Positions 22,079-34,194 of a DNA stretch of 64,000 nt are shown one piece after another (position 1 is the stretch's first letter; each line of letters begins with the position of its first letter). The notes beneath the pieces are model-generated. The model did no database searches, had not been told where the DNA came from, and worked only from the letters and a program-made list of their open reading frames with translations. Origin of the DNA: Amanita rubescens (taxonomy: Eukaryota; Basidiomycota; Agaricomycetes; Agaricales; Amanitaceae); assembly GCA_015039365.1 (NCBI GenBank), contig WION01000172.1, positions 48,016-112,015 on the forward strand, written 5' to 3'. A program made the translations under genes and the position numbers.

Positions 22079-23313
22079 ATGCCTATGCGTACTCGGGGTG
22101 CTGCCGCCCTAGAAATGCGGTCCGACTCTGATCTCGAAATAGAGGAGCCAGTGGATATGGAAGGGGACGAGGAGGTCTCAGCTGAAGAGGGATTTGAGAG
22201 CGAAGACGTTGAGGGGGTCGTGAATCACTCAGGAGAGGGCGAAGAGGACGACGAAATCAACTCTGTGCGCACAGTTTAATAGGATAACAATGATATTTCC
22301 ATGACGGCTCTTCATAGGGAGAACCTGAGGAAGCAGAGGAGGATGAAGGGCACTTGCCCGTGCCCCGGCTGAAAATTAAGCTGAAACTTCCGACTCAGGC
22401 ATCGGTGACTTCGGGCAGTGTAACACCTGTGAGAGGGTACTCGAGTCCATCAAAATCTTCCAGGCGATATAGGCCGATAGGTGCGTGGTTGGTTGAATAT
22501 GACGTTATATCTCATTTCATTCATTCTCAGTCCCAGAGTCTGAAGAAGAGTCAGGAGGTAGATCGTCATCCGATATCTCTGAGAATGAGCAACCTTCACG
22601 GGCTGCAAGCATTCCGTCTCACAGCACTCGCCCCATGACTACAAGACAGGCGGTGCTTGCTAGCGTAGTTGGCTCATCGCATGTTTCGCTGGGTGAGCCG
22701 TTCCCTCGCTCAAATTTTACAGTAACGTAATAAAGCTGCTAAGATGACAGCTCACGTTCCAAGAAGCAGCCCCTGAACGAATCTGAGCTGGCATTGCGCA
22801 GGGAAGAGACTGCTCGGAAGAGAAAAAATCTCACGGAGAAAAAACTTGAAGATGAAAAGGTAGGCTATGCATTGTCACAAAGGTTACTTGATGTGCTGAG
22901 CTTGAGAACAGGCAGAGACAATTAACCGGTTATTGAAAAGACAGTCACGTCCAAGGGGTCGCCGCACGATTACCGACGTTGCTCCCCAGGAGAACGCCGA
23001 GGAGGGAGATGGTGACGAAGCGATGGAAGGCGTTCAGCAAGTCCACGAAGAAGTGAAACCGGTTATGTATCGCTGGGTCTCAACGTCTAGACCATCGACA
23101 AATGCGGAATCCGGCAAAAAAACCATGTCAATTTCTTTTTCTATTCCAATGATTGTTGATATTCCACCCATGAAGACCGCGGCACATTTCAAGGCACCCC
23201 CTCCCTCGACATGCGCGGTCAACGGATGCTCCAGGGTCGTCAAATACAAACTCGTCAAAAATAGCTCTATTGGAGCGTGCGGGATGGCACACCTCAAGAG
23301 CCTTGACCAGTAA
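22079..23313 (+). CDS. IES2: INO80 chromatin-remodelling complex subunit, IES2/INO80B-like (PAPA-1 region)
   Basis: IES2 is a subunit of the INO80 nucleosome remodeller that stimulates its ATPase. The N-terminus is acidic (MPMRTRGAAALEM, then a Glu/Asp-rich block), followed by LPVPRLKIKLKLP and a Ser-rich segment. Next comes the PAPA-1 signature NESELALRREETARKRKNLT continuing EKKLEDEKAETINRLLKRQ. A C-terminal half-zinc-finger of HIT type ends with CAVNGCSRVVKYKLV and GACGMAHLKSLDQ. Five exons are inferred. The junction before SRSKKQPLNE is out of phase by one base, so either the exon boundary near 22692 differs from my model or a base is wrong. It diverges from the DMATS gene. The protein is nuclear by family. 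Confidence 0.87.
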
Positions 23314-24933
23314 ACGCTAGTTTGAAGTTCGACGCATACTTACTTTATTGTTACTCAAGCATGCCACCCGTTTGAACGCACTACCTTTTGCAAGCAGTGC
23401 GGCGTGACTTGTAGTAGATTACTATTCGCTTCACAATTGTTTGCCTTCATAGACGATAAATTGTCTTTTACCGAAGACGTCGGTGCATGACGTGGTCAGG
23501 GGCTTCCATCTCTATCAGAGGCGACTCATCCGCGGCTCCTGTCGGCCATTAGAATTGATAGTTGCCTGCCGCGGCGAAATCAGCCGCAGCTCCGAGTGAA
23601 AATCGGTTTCGTGCTAGGCATCTACTGCGAGTCCAGGACGTCACCAATTACCGTTCGACCGGAATTGGTCATGATGACGATGTAGGCGCGCCGCGAGACA
23701 CGTGGTAGACAAAAACTCGAAAAAAGCTATACGTACCACCTCAGGCCCCCAAGAAGTGGAATGCTGCACGCCGTTCTGTGCAAGCACTCCAGGCATTGAT
23801 TGGGATCCCAATCCCAGAATATCCAAGGAATCGCTGGAACCATATTCAAATAGGCACGGATGAGATCACTGAGGGGAAGGAAAAGTTTTGCTGGAGGAAC
23901 GGTACGACTGGCAGGGTAGGATTGAAAATTACGCATACAAAATCAGTTTTCGTCAATATATGACAGGAAAGAGTATCAACCACATGTGCATTCTAGTACG
24001 AATGCAGTCGTCGACGAAGGTGGTAGACGAACAACATTGCTGATTAGATATCGATCCGTTATCACCCAATTTTGTTAATCTTTTTTTTTTACAAGAGTGG
24101 CGAAATTCAAGCAATGGTTTGTGTTGGCATGCACATACACCATGACCAATAGCTGAAGGACGGGTATGAAAGAGTTAGCAAGGAGGCCCAGAAGGCAATA
24201 GTGATAAGTTAGTCAGGAGACTTTAGTTACTGTAATGACACTACGACATTACGCAAGATTGCTGATACTTCTCTCCGACTCGGAGATATTCCAAGTTTCG
24301 GTCATAACAAAGTTACGTATGACTCTTGAGCTGTGTGCAATTGTGACTCCGAAGCGCTGCTAGTTTTGGCTCGACGAAGGAAGTCTGCTGGTTTATGCAT
24401 TATACATGGAACGAGGTAACGAACCAGTTGAACGGGAAGTATCGAGCCTTGGGAGAATTCGGATCTAATGACCGTGTTGACTCAACCTTTATTTCGCCAA
24501 TTATCGCACTCCAAGCCAAACTCAGAAATAAACACAAGTTGAGTCGAGTCTTTGAAATTTACGTGATTTTTCGACACATACTCATCAGCGTGGGGATATT
24601 CAAATATCTGGTAGGACACTTGTGACAGACTTGGAAACGGTTAAGCTCAATTGCCGTACGTGCCATGGGAATAGGGCGTCTTCGATCTGCCACGCGTCTG
24701 CATCATGGTCACAAGGGCGTTCTTGCTCTAGCTCAGAAATAGCATACGCGGAAGTACGACAGCGTGGAGTTACCGCAAGGACCGGACAGGATTCAATATA
24801 AAGGTAACCGAGAACCATATGGAGACATTTATCGTTCCCGGGAATTGCACTACCCGAGCTGCCACTGCCGTCGTCTTCCCTCGAGTGGTCGAGCTCGCCC
24901 ACCGCTGTTCAGAATGGTTAATGTAAAGCTTTC
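23314..24933. other. Region without a supported gene
   Basis: A possible coding fragment around 23.75-23.96 kb (PKKWNAARRSVQALQALIGI) could not be joined to anything. A run of ten T lies near 24083. No repeat or transposon feature is visible. Confidence 0.35.
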
Positions 24934-26660
24934 GTGGGTGTGCTCTGGTCGAAGCTCGCTCTTCGACTCACTGCAGTGCTTACCAGCTACGGCCCGATGC
25001 TTCTCGGGACATTCATTAACATGATTCTGTATGGGGTACGTCTCGCTGCGTCAGCTCCTATGGGCGCACTTACATTCTCCGCCAGATCCTCATCGTCCAG
25101 GTCAGTTTCGGTATTTTCAATTCCGCGACGAACCACCGACTCCATTGTATCGAGATATCGTTTTACTTTCAAACATACAAAAGGTGCGTCTGCTACCAAA
25201 ATCTTGCAGAGTTGATATTCACTTACCACCGAAGTGATGCGATTTGGATACGATATCTTGTGCGCTGCCATTATGAAATCGCCCTCTCTAAGTCCACTGA
25301 AGTTTGTTTGTCAGGTCCTGTACCTGTTCATCATTGAGACGGCAAATACGGGATTCGACATCGCAATGATGTATCAACCCCTGATATTGGAATACGGTAC
25401 GCAATAGCCTTTCGGGCCGTCAAGGGTCTAATCTAGAACAGGTAAATCTACTGCCCTCGAGTATTTCCCGACCAGTACGTTTCAATACATCTCTTATGGG
25501 GCATAATTGATTACTTTTTCCCCTTGTAGTGTTTGCCGCTGGTAAGACCGAGTGCATTTTACGGAACACGTCTCAAAGGCTGATTACCGTGTCTGCATTA
25601 GAACCTGCCGCGATTGTAAGTGTGCTATACGGGTCCGGATTGGTACCGACGCTGCATTAACAAGGTGGCTGTTTCGACGCCCATACAACTCTTCTTCGCC
25701 TGGAGGATATGGCTATTAACGAAATCGATATGGATACCCATGATAATATCACTCTTTGCGTTAGTTTCTCTTGGTACACCTCTCTAAACCCTTTGATAAC
25801 CTTGTCTAATCCTTTCATCAGCCGGCGGTATTTGGACGACAGTCAAAGTTGCAATTATTCGGCTATTTATACTCAAACCAGAACTCCATCCGCCGGCTCT
25901 AGTCTGGTTTCTCGCGTCTTGTATTTCTGATGTGTGCATAACAGCAGTCCTTGTCATCAGCTTGGTGCGTCCCAAAAATGACGGGAGTTTCAGCATTGCC
26001 TCTGATAGTCCTCGAGTCAAAACGCAAAACGGGTTTTGCAGCTACCGACGACGCAATATCTAAGATTATTCGACGTGAGTTATTCTTGGTTTTTGTTTTT
26101 AGGATGAGTCTTACTGATCCGGTGGCATAGTGACGGTGCAAACTGGTCTGCTAACGTACGTGATTATATTTGCATATCTAGCCTCTCGTTAAGGGCTATG
26201 CAGTGCTTTATTCGCGATCGGGGATGTTGTTTTCTTCATGAGTAAGTGTTAAAACGGCTCGGCTAACCTTGTGGCTAACGGCTTATTAGCATTGCCGGTG
26301 AGTCGCTCCGCCCGTTCCTATCCCTGTCATTTCATTCTCTCGAAAACAGCACACAGGCCTGTACGTCTGAGGCTTTCGCGCTGTGCAAACAGGCTTACTG
26401 ACCATTCCAGAAATTTCCTTTGGGACCTTGCTTTATCTAAGCTATACTCTAATTGCCTACTTTCAACGTTGAATGCGCGCGCGGCGCTGAGCAATAATAT
26501 GTCGAGCGGTAACTCGCGACACAGAGGCCTTAGCGGCTTAGTCCGCAACTCAACTTTTGCTCGCAGACCACCAGTAGGTCAAAAGGTTACTGGGCGTGCC
26601 AATATCTTAATTCGTTTTTTTGTAGACCGAGAGCCTGAGCGGAATAGAAGAAGGCCATGA
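24934..26660 (+). CDS. DUF6534-type multi-pass membrane protein
   Basis: This family of seven-helix membrane proteins is greatly expanded in Agaricomycetes; its function is unknown. Recognisable exons are TSYGPMLLGTFINMILYG, LFIIETANTGFDIAMMYQPL, STALEYFPT, then VSTPIQLFFAWRIWLLTKSI with WIPMIISLFALVSL, the GGIWTTVKVAIIRLF and KPELHPPALVWFLASC helices, SKRKTGFAATDDAISKIIR, TVQTGLLTALFAIGDVVFF, and NFLWDLALSKLYSNCLLSTL with NARA. The order matches the family. Most of about nine introns join in frame; the junction before SKRKTGF is one base off. The segment after the first helix (25.03-25.24 kb) does not match, and the start codon is not secure, so the left coordinate is approximate. Confidence 0.8.
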
Positions 26661-28526
26661 GGTAATAATACCCGTTTTCCGTTGTCCTTATTTGTGACGT
26701 GTTTTCTCAGCAGACGCGATATAGTTATAACCCTTCCGTTTACGACCCTGATCATTCCCCTCGCAAGCCAGCATTCGCTCCTACATCATCAGACCCTGGG
26801 TATGGGATTACAATAACAAAGGCAAGTCCGAAGCAGGATATTCGGTCATATTTACCAACGACTTGCTTAGGTCGTAGAGACAGACTAGAAGATCCTAGGC
26901 CGAATTATCGGGCACAGTAAACTATGCATTACTTGTAACATTGTTCGTATTATCAATCGCTCCTTATAATGATGTAATTGGATGTGATTCAGGGGAGTCC
27001 GATTCCGAAAACAGATGCAACGCGTGCATAACGTATGGCCGGGAATGCTTCTATAATTTATCAATCACTGGCACCGTCATGACGGCACGATTATGGATCC
27101 ATTCCCACAGACCGCTTCGCCCGCCAAAGACCAGCGGTGGACATGCACGTGGCAAGGGGGAGACCACCTTGGTCGCCTGCTAGGCCTCTAGTCAATGTTA
27201 TGGTTTCGATTTTCAAAAAAGCATCAGGTACTGGCTCCTTTTTACTGGCTCCGCCTTTCGACCCAATGGTGCTCGAAATCCTCCGAGCCTCGATGGACCA
27301 ACTCGGTCCCAACCAAAGTAACTTGACGTTACGAGAACACCGACGAAAGCCGCTCTATAATAATCCCTGATACCAATCCCCGTTATGGAATGAAGGTGTT
27401 CCAGGAGCATATGCCAGCATTTTGTGTACATGCTGCGCACAAGTTTCATACGTGTTTAAAGAGGTATGTACCTACATTTATGACTCATTCTTAAGGTCTG
27501 AGCCATCGGCCTTTGTCTTCCTCTATTCATCGACGTATTTTTAGCAACGATCGTAAGCCTCTCATCAACGGATGTCCGTGGGGCCGGGCCGATGCAGATT
27601 GGCTGGAATTTGTCTTTGTCAGAAAAGCTATAGTAGTGCATGCTTATGATTCGTAAATAAATCTGCCATCTGTAGTGAACATGTGGACACAAACAATATA
27701 AATTTCAACTTCACCTCTCTATGCTATTCGCATGATCAAGAGTGTTTGACAGATGATCACTGTTCCATGAGGTATCTGGTCTGGGGTTACCGATATGCAG
27801 TTAGGTAACGACACCCCCAGGTGCGATGGTCGGATGCCAGGTTTCTCAAATTCTTCTTCGGTTCACTAGGGAAATGTACAGCAATCGCTTTGAGCTCCAG
27901 AATATACGAGAAGAGTATAAGAGTGTTTCGTAACGGGTCCGATCCCACCGACACGTCTTGTACAAATGGGAAATTCGCAGGGATTCCCGTGGTATGCCTT
28001 CAACGTGCAGCAGGATGTCATGGCAAGCGCGGCTGGATCCATGAACATAGTAACATCATATGCTTTTGAGGAACGTGACATCGTTAATGTAAGAGGTACC
28101 TGTACCTCGAGGTGCCTGATATCGATGGGCAAGGCCTGCAAGCTGTAGAAACGCGATGGTGAGATTATCTAGGTCACTTAGCGCTATACGTGAACAGAAG
28201 CGTCAGCTTGCCAGATGACGGTGCGGCGAATACCTGACGGGGCCAATTTGTGGCCTAGCGCAAGGCTGCAGGTAGCACACGATGTATATAGTGTGTAATA
28301 TAAATTGACGAAGATAGTTCCGTGACATGTTGGAGAAGAAGCGTGACGAAACTTTACTAGCGTTCTTCCTCCGCCACATGTCCAGCCATACTTATTATAT
28401 ATTTGAGTCTGATCTTTCCACACTTCCCGCTTCTTCTCGCTTGAGCCATTACTCCCCCCAATCGCCCTCCTTGACGCCGCTGTGCACTATACCCTTTCCC
28501 ACTCTCAAGTTTACGGGAAGTCAGGG
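26661..28526. other. Region with coding traces, including a possible zinc-cluster fragment
   Basis: At about 26.98-27.07 kb the plus strand reads CDSGESDSENRCNACITYGR then ECFYNL. This is the spacing of the second half of a fungal Zn(II)2Cys6 DNA-binding cluster, but the preceding CxxC half and the body of a regulator are not found. Other open frames (27.1-27.4 and 27.8-28.1 kb) have no family match. A TATATATT stretch near 28395 may serve the transporter downstream. Confidence 0.35.
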
Positions 28527-30447
28527 ATGTCTGATCTCAAAGAGCTAGTATCTGAGAAGGCGAGCTATTCCAGCGCCGAAAATCAGAAATTGACAGGCTT
28601 TTCGCATGATGATACTAAGAGACTAGAGAGGGTGGTTTGGAGGAAATTGGACTTGTTCATTTTGCCTGTTGTGGCTATGTTTTATCTCTTGTCGTTTCTG
28701 GTGAGCCAATTTTTTGGGCGCTCATGTCATGGGCGGCTTTGTGCTAATCGATGTGTGTCCGCGGATAGGACAGAACCAACTTCGGGAATGCAAGAGTCGC
28801 GGGTTTACAAAAGGATTTGAAAATGACGAACAGACAGTATAGTATAGCGTTAACGATCACCTACGTTCCTTACATCGTTGCGGAATTACCTTCAAACTTG
28901 CTCTTAAAGGTACGGTTCCTTTCTATTTTGATTCTCGCATGGTAGAGTGATTTTTTTGATTGTAGGCGGTCGGTCCTAACCTCATGTTGCCCACAATGCT
29001 ATCGCTATGGGGAGTCGTGGCAACTTTACAGGGTGTCGTCCATAATTATCAAGGGCTGTACGCCTGCCGTTTCTTTCTCGGCTTACTTGAAGGTAAGATG
29101 GGCCCCGGGTTCGGCTAAGTATATTTTTGGCTTACTTTACCCCACCGAGAGGTGGCGTATTCCCTGGTCTAGTCCTGTACCTTTCGTTCTTTTATCCTCG
29201 GCAAAAACTACAATGGCGGTATGTCGATATGGTTATCGCACGTTGACACAGATTGATGATACCTTTTGTCGGTCAGGGTCACCGCTTTCTTCTCGACCGC
29301 TTCCATATCTGGTGCATTCTCCGGCATTCTTGCGTATGGCATTATTCGTATGCAAGGTGTTGGGAACCGACCTGGATGGGCGTGGATATTTATTCTAGAG
29401 GGGCTGTTTACTATTCTCTTTGGAGTTACTTCATACTTTATTCTTCCTCGCTCGCCATCACACACTAGATTCTTTTCTGAGGAGGAAAAAGCTTATGTGA
29501 TTGCCAAGTTGGAGGAAGACGGAACTCGTAATGACGCTGTTGATATGTTCAGTTGGAGGGAAGTTGGTAAAGCGTTTACGCTTCCACAAGTATGGATCCT
29601 TGCCATCGCCCTGTTTTTGGATGGTAACTACAAGCTTACTACTCGTGTACGACGCATTTCTGACCTGTGAGTTTACAGGCACTATGGTATATGCTCTGGC
29701 ATAGTAAGTCTTGTGCTCAATAGTGTTTTCAAAAGTGTCCTCAATACGTCACAGCTTCTCACCCACTATTGTCCAAGAACTCGGCTTCACTGCTGCACGT
29801 GCACAGCTTATGAGTGTACCGCCCTTCGCGGCCGCCTGGGGTGGTTCGTATTAAAATAACCTCAATGACAACGCACCAAGCTCATACTTCTTGATTTACT
29901 AGTCTCGATGGTTCTTGCCTACATTTCGGACCATTTCCGTTGCAGAGGGCTGGTTAGCATCGTATCTGGTCTTCTTGGCGTGATTGGGTTTGCCATGTTC
30001 CTTGGTCAGTGCCTGTACCGTAAGATGGTGTTGGTAGTTGACCATGATGCAGGTTCTAATAACCGTCACGTGCAATATGGTAGCCTGTTCTTCTCCATCA
30101 CTGGTGCCTACTCTGGTGCTGCAACCCTGGCCACTTGGAACGCGAACAACGCTACCCCACACACGAGGCGTGCAACGACGATTGCGATTGGGTTCATCAT
30201 GACTAATTCTGGTGGCATCTTGGCAACATGGTTACTGGGCGATCTATCTCCCGCACCAAAGTACAGGAATGCGACTATTACGCTACTGATCTTTTCTACC
30301 CTGATGGTTCTGTTCTCCGCTGTGAACTTGGTTTATCTGTGGGATCAAAACCGGAGGAAGAGGGCGATACGGGCGACGACGATGTCACGAGAGCATGAAA
30401 GGCCGGGGTTGGGCGACAAGTCTGCGTGGTTTGAGTACAATTTGTGA
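28527..30447 (+). CDS. MFS transporter, Dal5-type anion:cation symporter
   Basis: This is a 12-helix MFS permease of the allantoate/nicotinate/pantothenate family (Dal5, Tna1, Liz1). It starts MSDLKELVSEKASYSSAENQ and continues RKLDLFILPVVAMFYLLSFL, then the motif DRTNFGNARVAGLQKDL and YVPYIVAELPSNLLLK. Further segments are GVVATLQGVVHNYQGLYACR followed by FFLGLLEGG, FPGLVLYLSFFYPR, GWAWIFILEGLFTI, FFSEEEKAYV, the IGFIMTNSGGILATWLLGD helix and a basic tail ending KSAWFEYNL. Ten or so short introns all join in the family frame, with no indel. The substrate is unknown. Its last 330 coding bases and 3' flank are duplicated 5.05 kb downstream. Confidence 0.94.
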
Positions 30448-31649
30448 AGCAGATGTAAGTGAACCTAACGGTATATAGTAATAATACATCATGAATACCT
30501 AGTCAGCGATCAATCCGCTGGCCATCTTTGTAAGCCGCGTCGGCCCTCCATGCGACCATCGACATTATGTCCAAAGCGTCTACTAGAAACCCTCAGATTT
30601 AGTCGATATTTCAGGTATACAAACGCTTGTCCTAGCGCTACCGTCCGGGAGAAACATTGTCAGCTACATTTCGGGTTCGGGCCAGTACAAGCCCCAGTAC
30701 ATAACTTTCCCTCCAAATACGCGGGGCTTCTTACGGCTTCGTCATAATTTTTGACGATTTTGCGGAAGCGGTGTGGTTGAGTTCGTCGTAGCGGTGGAGG
30801 TTGACGGGATTGATGTAGAGTTTGGTGACGAAATACTTGAGGAGGAGGCGGATGTCGTAGGCGTAGTTGGATTGGGAGGACCGGATCAACTCGATTGGTG
30901 TCGAGGAGGGCAGTGGTGGTAGGTGGATGAGCCCAGTGTAGTGGCGAACCCCAGGTTCTTACTTCTTAGAGGCGCTTGACAGGGGCTTTGATGTCTTGAA
31001 ATTCACCTGAGCATGGGTAGCGTAGAACCGCTAACTTTTTCGAGCTCGCGGTCTAGGGAGGAGGACAAAGACGGCGTCCGATGCCTTTACTGTGGTGGGT
31101 GGCTCAATATCGTGGCGAGCATAGAGCTGATTTTCGAGCTTGCAGAGGCATTAGTTGAGGGGGTCGTTAGCGATGTAGTTGTCCTACAAGTCCACGATAG
31201 CGTTGGAATTTGAGGGCAGAGCTGGATCCCAGTGAGCGTTGAGCCATTATAAAAGATCTGAGAAGCGCACCTGAATCCCATTAAGAGGATTGTCGGCCTG
31301 ACTCAGGCATCATCAAGAGGCACGCACACCACCAGGAGAGGACCCTGCCCGGAATGACGACATCCCAGATTGGACGTTGTAAAGACCGTGGGTTGGATTA
31401 TTGTATTCCTGGAAAGTATGTTAGCTTCGCTAGTGAGATACTCCTATACATACATTTGCCGGAGTAGGTTATAATGCATCGTTTCGAACACTGCACCAAA
31501 AGCGGTAATAATTAAAGTGCCCCTATTATTGTTGGTCTCTGATTTAAATTACGATGAGCGACGCCGAATTCCAGTCCAACCGCGCTGTCACTTCTCTACA
31601 ACTTCTTTATTATAACTCCTACATGTCATCCAAACTTCTTCCACCCCCA
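30448..31649. other. Intergenic region with minus-strand coding traces
   Basis: On the minus strand, 30.74-31.29 kb has segments of plausible protein sequence (IELIRSSQSNYAYDIRLLLK; DNYIANDPLN; LENQLYARHDIEPPTTVKAS) separated by stops and frame changes. They may be remnants of a gene I cannot identify. The rest is the 3' flank of the transporter and the promoter of the Crinkler-like gene. Confidence 0.3.
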
Positions 31650-33726
31650 ATGGAAACGGCCAACCTGTGCCAGCTCTTTTGCCTCCTTGAAGGCGAGGCG
31701 AAGCCGTTCATGGTTATTGCAGATGTTGGACAGAACATTGCTCCAGCTGAAGGATCTCATTCAAGTAAGGAAAGAAGCTCTTCGCAGTGTAGATTCTTCT
31801 GATCTCGTCCTGTGGAAAGTGAGTAACGTTTCAATTGCCAATGTACACATTCCACTCACGCTGCGTACCAGCTCGTCAATCCTATAGAGATCAAACCCGT
31901 AAAGACCCTTTCCAATCGTCTTCCGCGATTCCCTTCCGAGTTTTTCGTCAACCTGGAAGATCCTACGGATACCATCTCAAGTTATTTTCTCCAAGGTGTT
32001 CCCAAGGACTGTATACACATTATCGTGGAACGACCAACTGGTGAGTGCGCATAGACCAGGTTTCTAGACAATTACCAACTGATCCCACGATGTTCCTGGC
32101 ATTCTCGTCGCATATGCTCCCTAGCATCTCTCACCGTCCCGCTGCCTCAACCACCCCTGATGCGCCGTACTGGTTCAGACCCACCCGTAATTTCACGTGA
32201 GTGTAGATGTATCTCTTCTCCATGTAGTTGATTTCCGGCACTACCTTATGAAGATCAAAAGCTCCATTCTGAACACTCACTCCACAAGCTATGGATGCTC
32301 GCTCGAGAGCCCCGAACAACGCTTTTTGAGACTCGCCCATGTTCCAGCGGGACAAAAGCTGCCCATCGACAGAAACCAACCTCCCGTTGAATTGTATGGT
32401 GCTGAGGGGGGGGGGGGGGGGGGGGGGGGATTGGGTTCGGGAACTTCAGCCAGATTCTCGTTTCACTGGTGTCCTGATCAGGTATGAGTATATACTATTT
32501 CGCGGACGATGGCGTCTACCTGATCAATTTGACTCTGAACCCAATCGCCACAAACTTCAAGTCTCAGCTCCACAAATCGACATGGTGTTTGGTCGATTCA
32601 AACCAGAGCCTCCATACCGTCCCAGTGTTCATTCAAGATCTGGATCTATTTGTAGTTCAAGCCTCATCACCTCGCCCACATCGTTACACATGGATAGATA
32701 AAGCAACACGTCCAGTTTTGCGGTACTTTATGAAGCCATGGACACTTCCTGAGCTTCTTGTTGGGTATGTCACCTTCATTCTCATTTTGGAACCATTTGT
32801 AATTCCTCTCAGTCGAGTGCTGCAAGACGAAGTCTGTTCTGAAGCACAGATCAAATTCTTTTCCACTCGTTACGGTACCTCAGCTCGCTCGGTCTACACC
32901 AATGCTTCAGAACCTTTGAACTACGAGACATCACTGCTCGAGAAGATGGCGAAGATTACATACGAGGACATGGCGAAGTTATTTAGGGAAGCGTCGCCGT
33001 TGGATCAACTTGTTGCTATTTCCCCTGGCGCCACTCGCAATGCCTTTGAATCAACGTTTCCGACCCGCTACGTTTACGAGAAATTTCGGGACAGCCATTC
33101 TACCCACAAATTGGAGGCAGCCACTCGCCTCTACAACCTCTTTGTCCAAAACACGATCACCAAAGTTCCTGCTGGTTTCATGCTGGAAGATGCTGTAAAT
33201 CACGTATTTTCCAGAGGGGGGGAGTGGAGTCTTGTTCCCATGATGAAGTCAAATCGCACGGGTCCAAAATATACTCACTGGAAGAACCCCAACGGTCCGA
33301 TAGCCCCCCAATATCTTCACCTCGGTTACCTGGGACATCATATTGCCATTGATCCCATTCCGCATCCAGTCGGGACTGTGTATCTGCCTTTGCCGCCTGA
33401 CACGTTTCCTACCTGGTGCACCGTTACAGCTTGTGGATGGATACTACTACCCCTCTTCCCGCTCGCAGGAAACGTTCGATGCTTTCATCTACGAGTCTGC
33501 TAGCAAAACGGCAACCATCTTACAAGTTACCACTGCGAAAACTCACTCCGTTAAGGAGGGGGGTGTCAAATGGCTGCAGGATCTGGGTGTCGAGAGGTTT
33601 CGGTACATTGCAGTGTCAACACCTAATACCTCAATTGATCTTCCATTTCCTAATGGATGGAACGCATCCACAGGGCCGTCGATTCCCGAGAAGTATCTTC
33701 TCGCCGTAGACTCTTTACCTCGTTAA
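31650..33726 (+). CDS. Crinkler (CRN)-family protein
   Basis: Crinklers are modular proteins first known as oomycete effectors and present in many basal and mycorrhizal fungi. They have a ubiquitin-like N-terminal trafficking region and varied C-terminal domains acting in the nucleus. The start METANLCQLFCLLEGEAKPF matches the LxLFLAK-type region. It continues with QLKDLIQ, DLVLWKLVNPIEI and the close of the N-domain, SSYFLQGVPKDCIHIIVERP. The C-terminal part has KMAKITYEDMAKLFREASPL, then a GGEWSLVPM strand, GPKYTHWKNP, YLHLGYLG, GYYYPSSRSQETFDAFIYES and KTHSVKEGGVKWLQDLG, the layout of basidiomycete CRN C-domains. The frame is off by one base near 31743 and near 33420. The link between the two halves crosses the poly-G run and is unresolved. 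Confidence 0.82.
32406..32429 (+). repeat. Poly-G tract, 24 bases
   Basis: This is an uninterrupted run of 24 G between GCTGA and ATTGGG, inside the Crinkler-like locus. It is the longest homopolymer in the window. Such a run could form a G-quadruplex and is prone to length errors in both polymerases and sequencers. Confidence 0.98.
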
Positions 33727-34194
33727 ACAAATATTTGTATGCCAGTGGTTTGATATTTGAGCAATATGTTTAGCTTTGCCTTTCACTCGCAACCTTGGCT
33801 TAGAGGATGGGCTGCTCGGCCGACAGTGATTCACTGGACATGTTGTTACCCCAAAACCACGAATCTCATTTTGCATGATCCTGATGTCTCGCTCCCAGAC
33901 GAGGATGAGGACGAGGGGAAAGATGACGAGAATTTCGGGGAAGACAGTTACTATGGGTGAGGCCTTGACCAGTGGGAGCGTAACGGGCCGAGAGACAAGG
34001 ATTTGACCTTGCCTGTGATGCAGGAGAATGGCATCGATCGCATCATACCCGTAATTGTAGAAGTCGAGGACAATGTACCAAGGATAAGACTCAATCCTAT
34101 GATCATATAACCGATTTCGGAGGGCCAGACTTGGAACTGCAATAAATGTGATATATATAAAAGGGGAGAGTGACCAGGATTATCGAAGTATGCA
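33727..34194. other. Intergenic region between convergent genes
   Basis: A 67-codon plus-strand frame at 33757-33960 ends in an acidic run (DEDEDEGKDDENFGED) but has no family support. It may be chance or an untranslated 3' region. Confidence 0.35.

Noticed and set aside
18227..23313. Secondary-metabolism gene cluster around the DMATS gene
   Set aside because: Neighbours are an unknown membrane protein and an INO80 subunit; no other biosynthetic enzyme or cluster regulator is adjacent.
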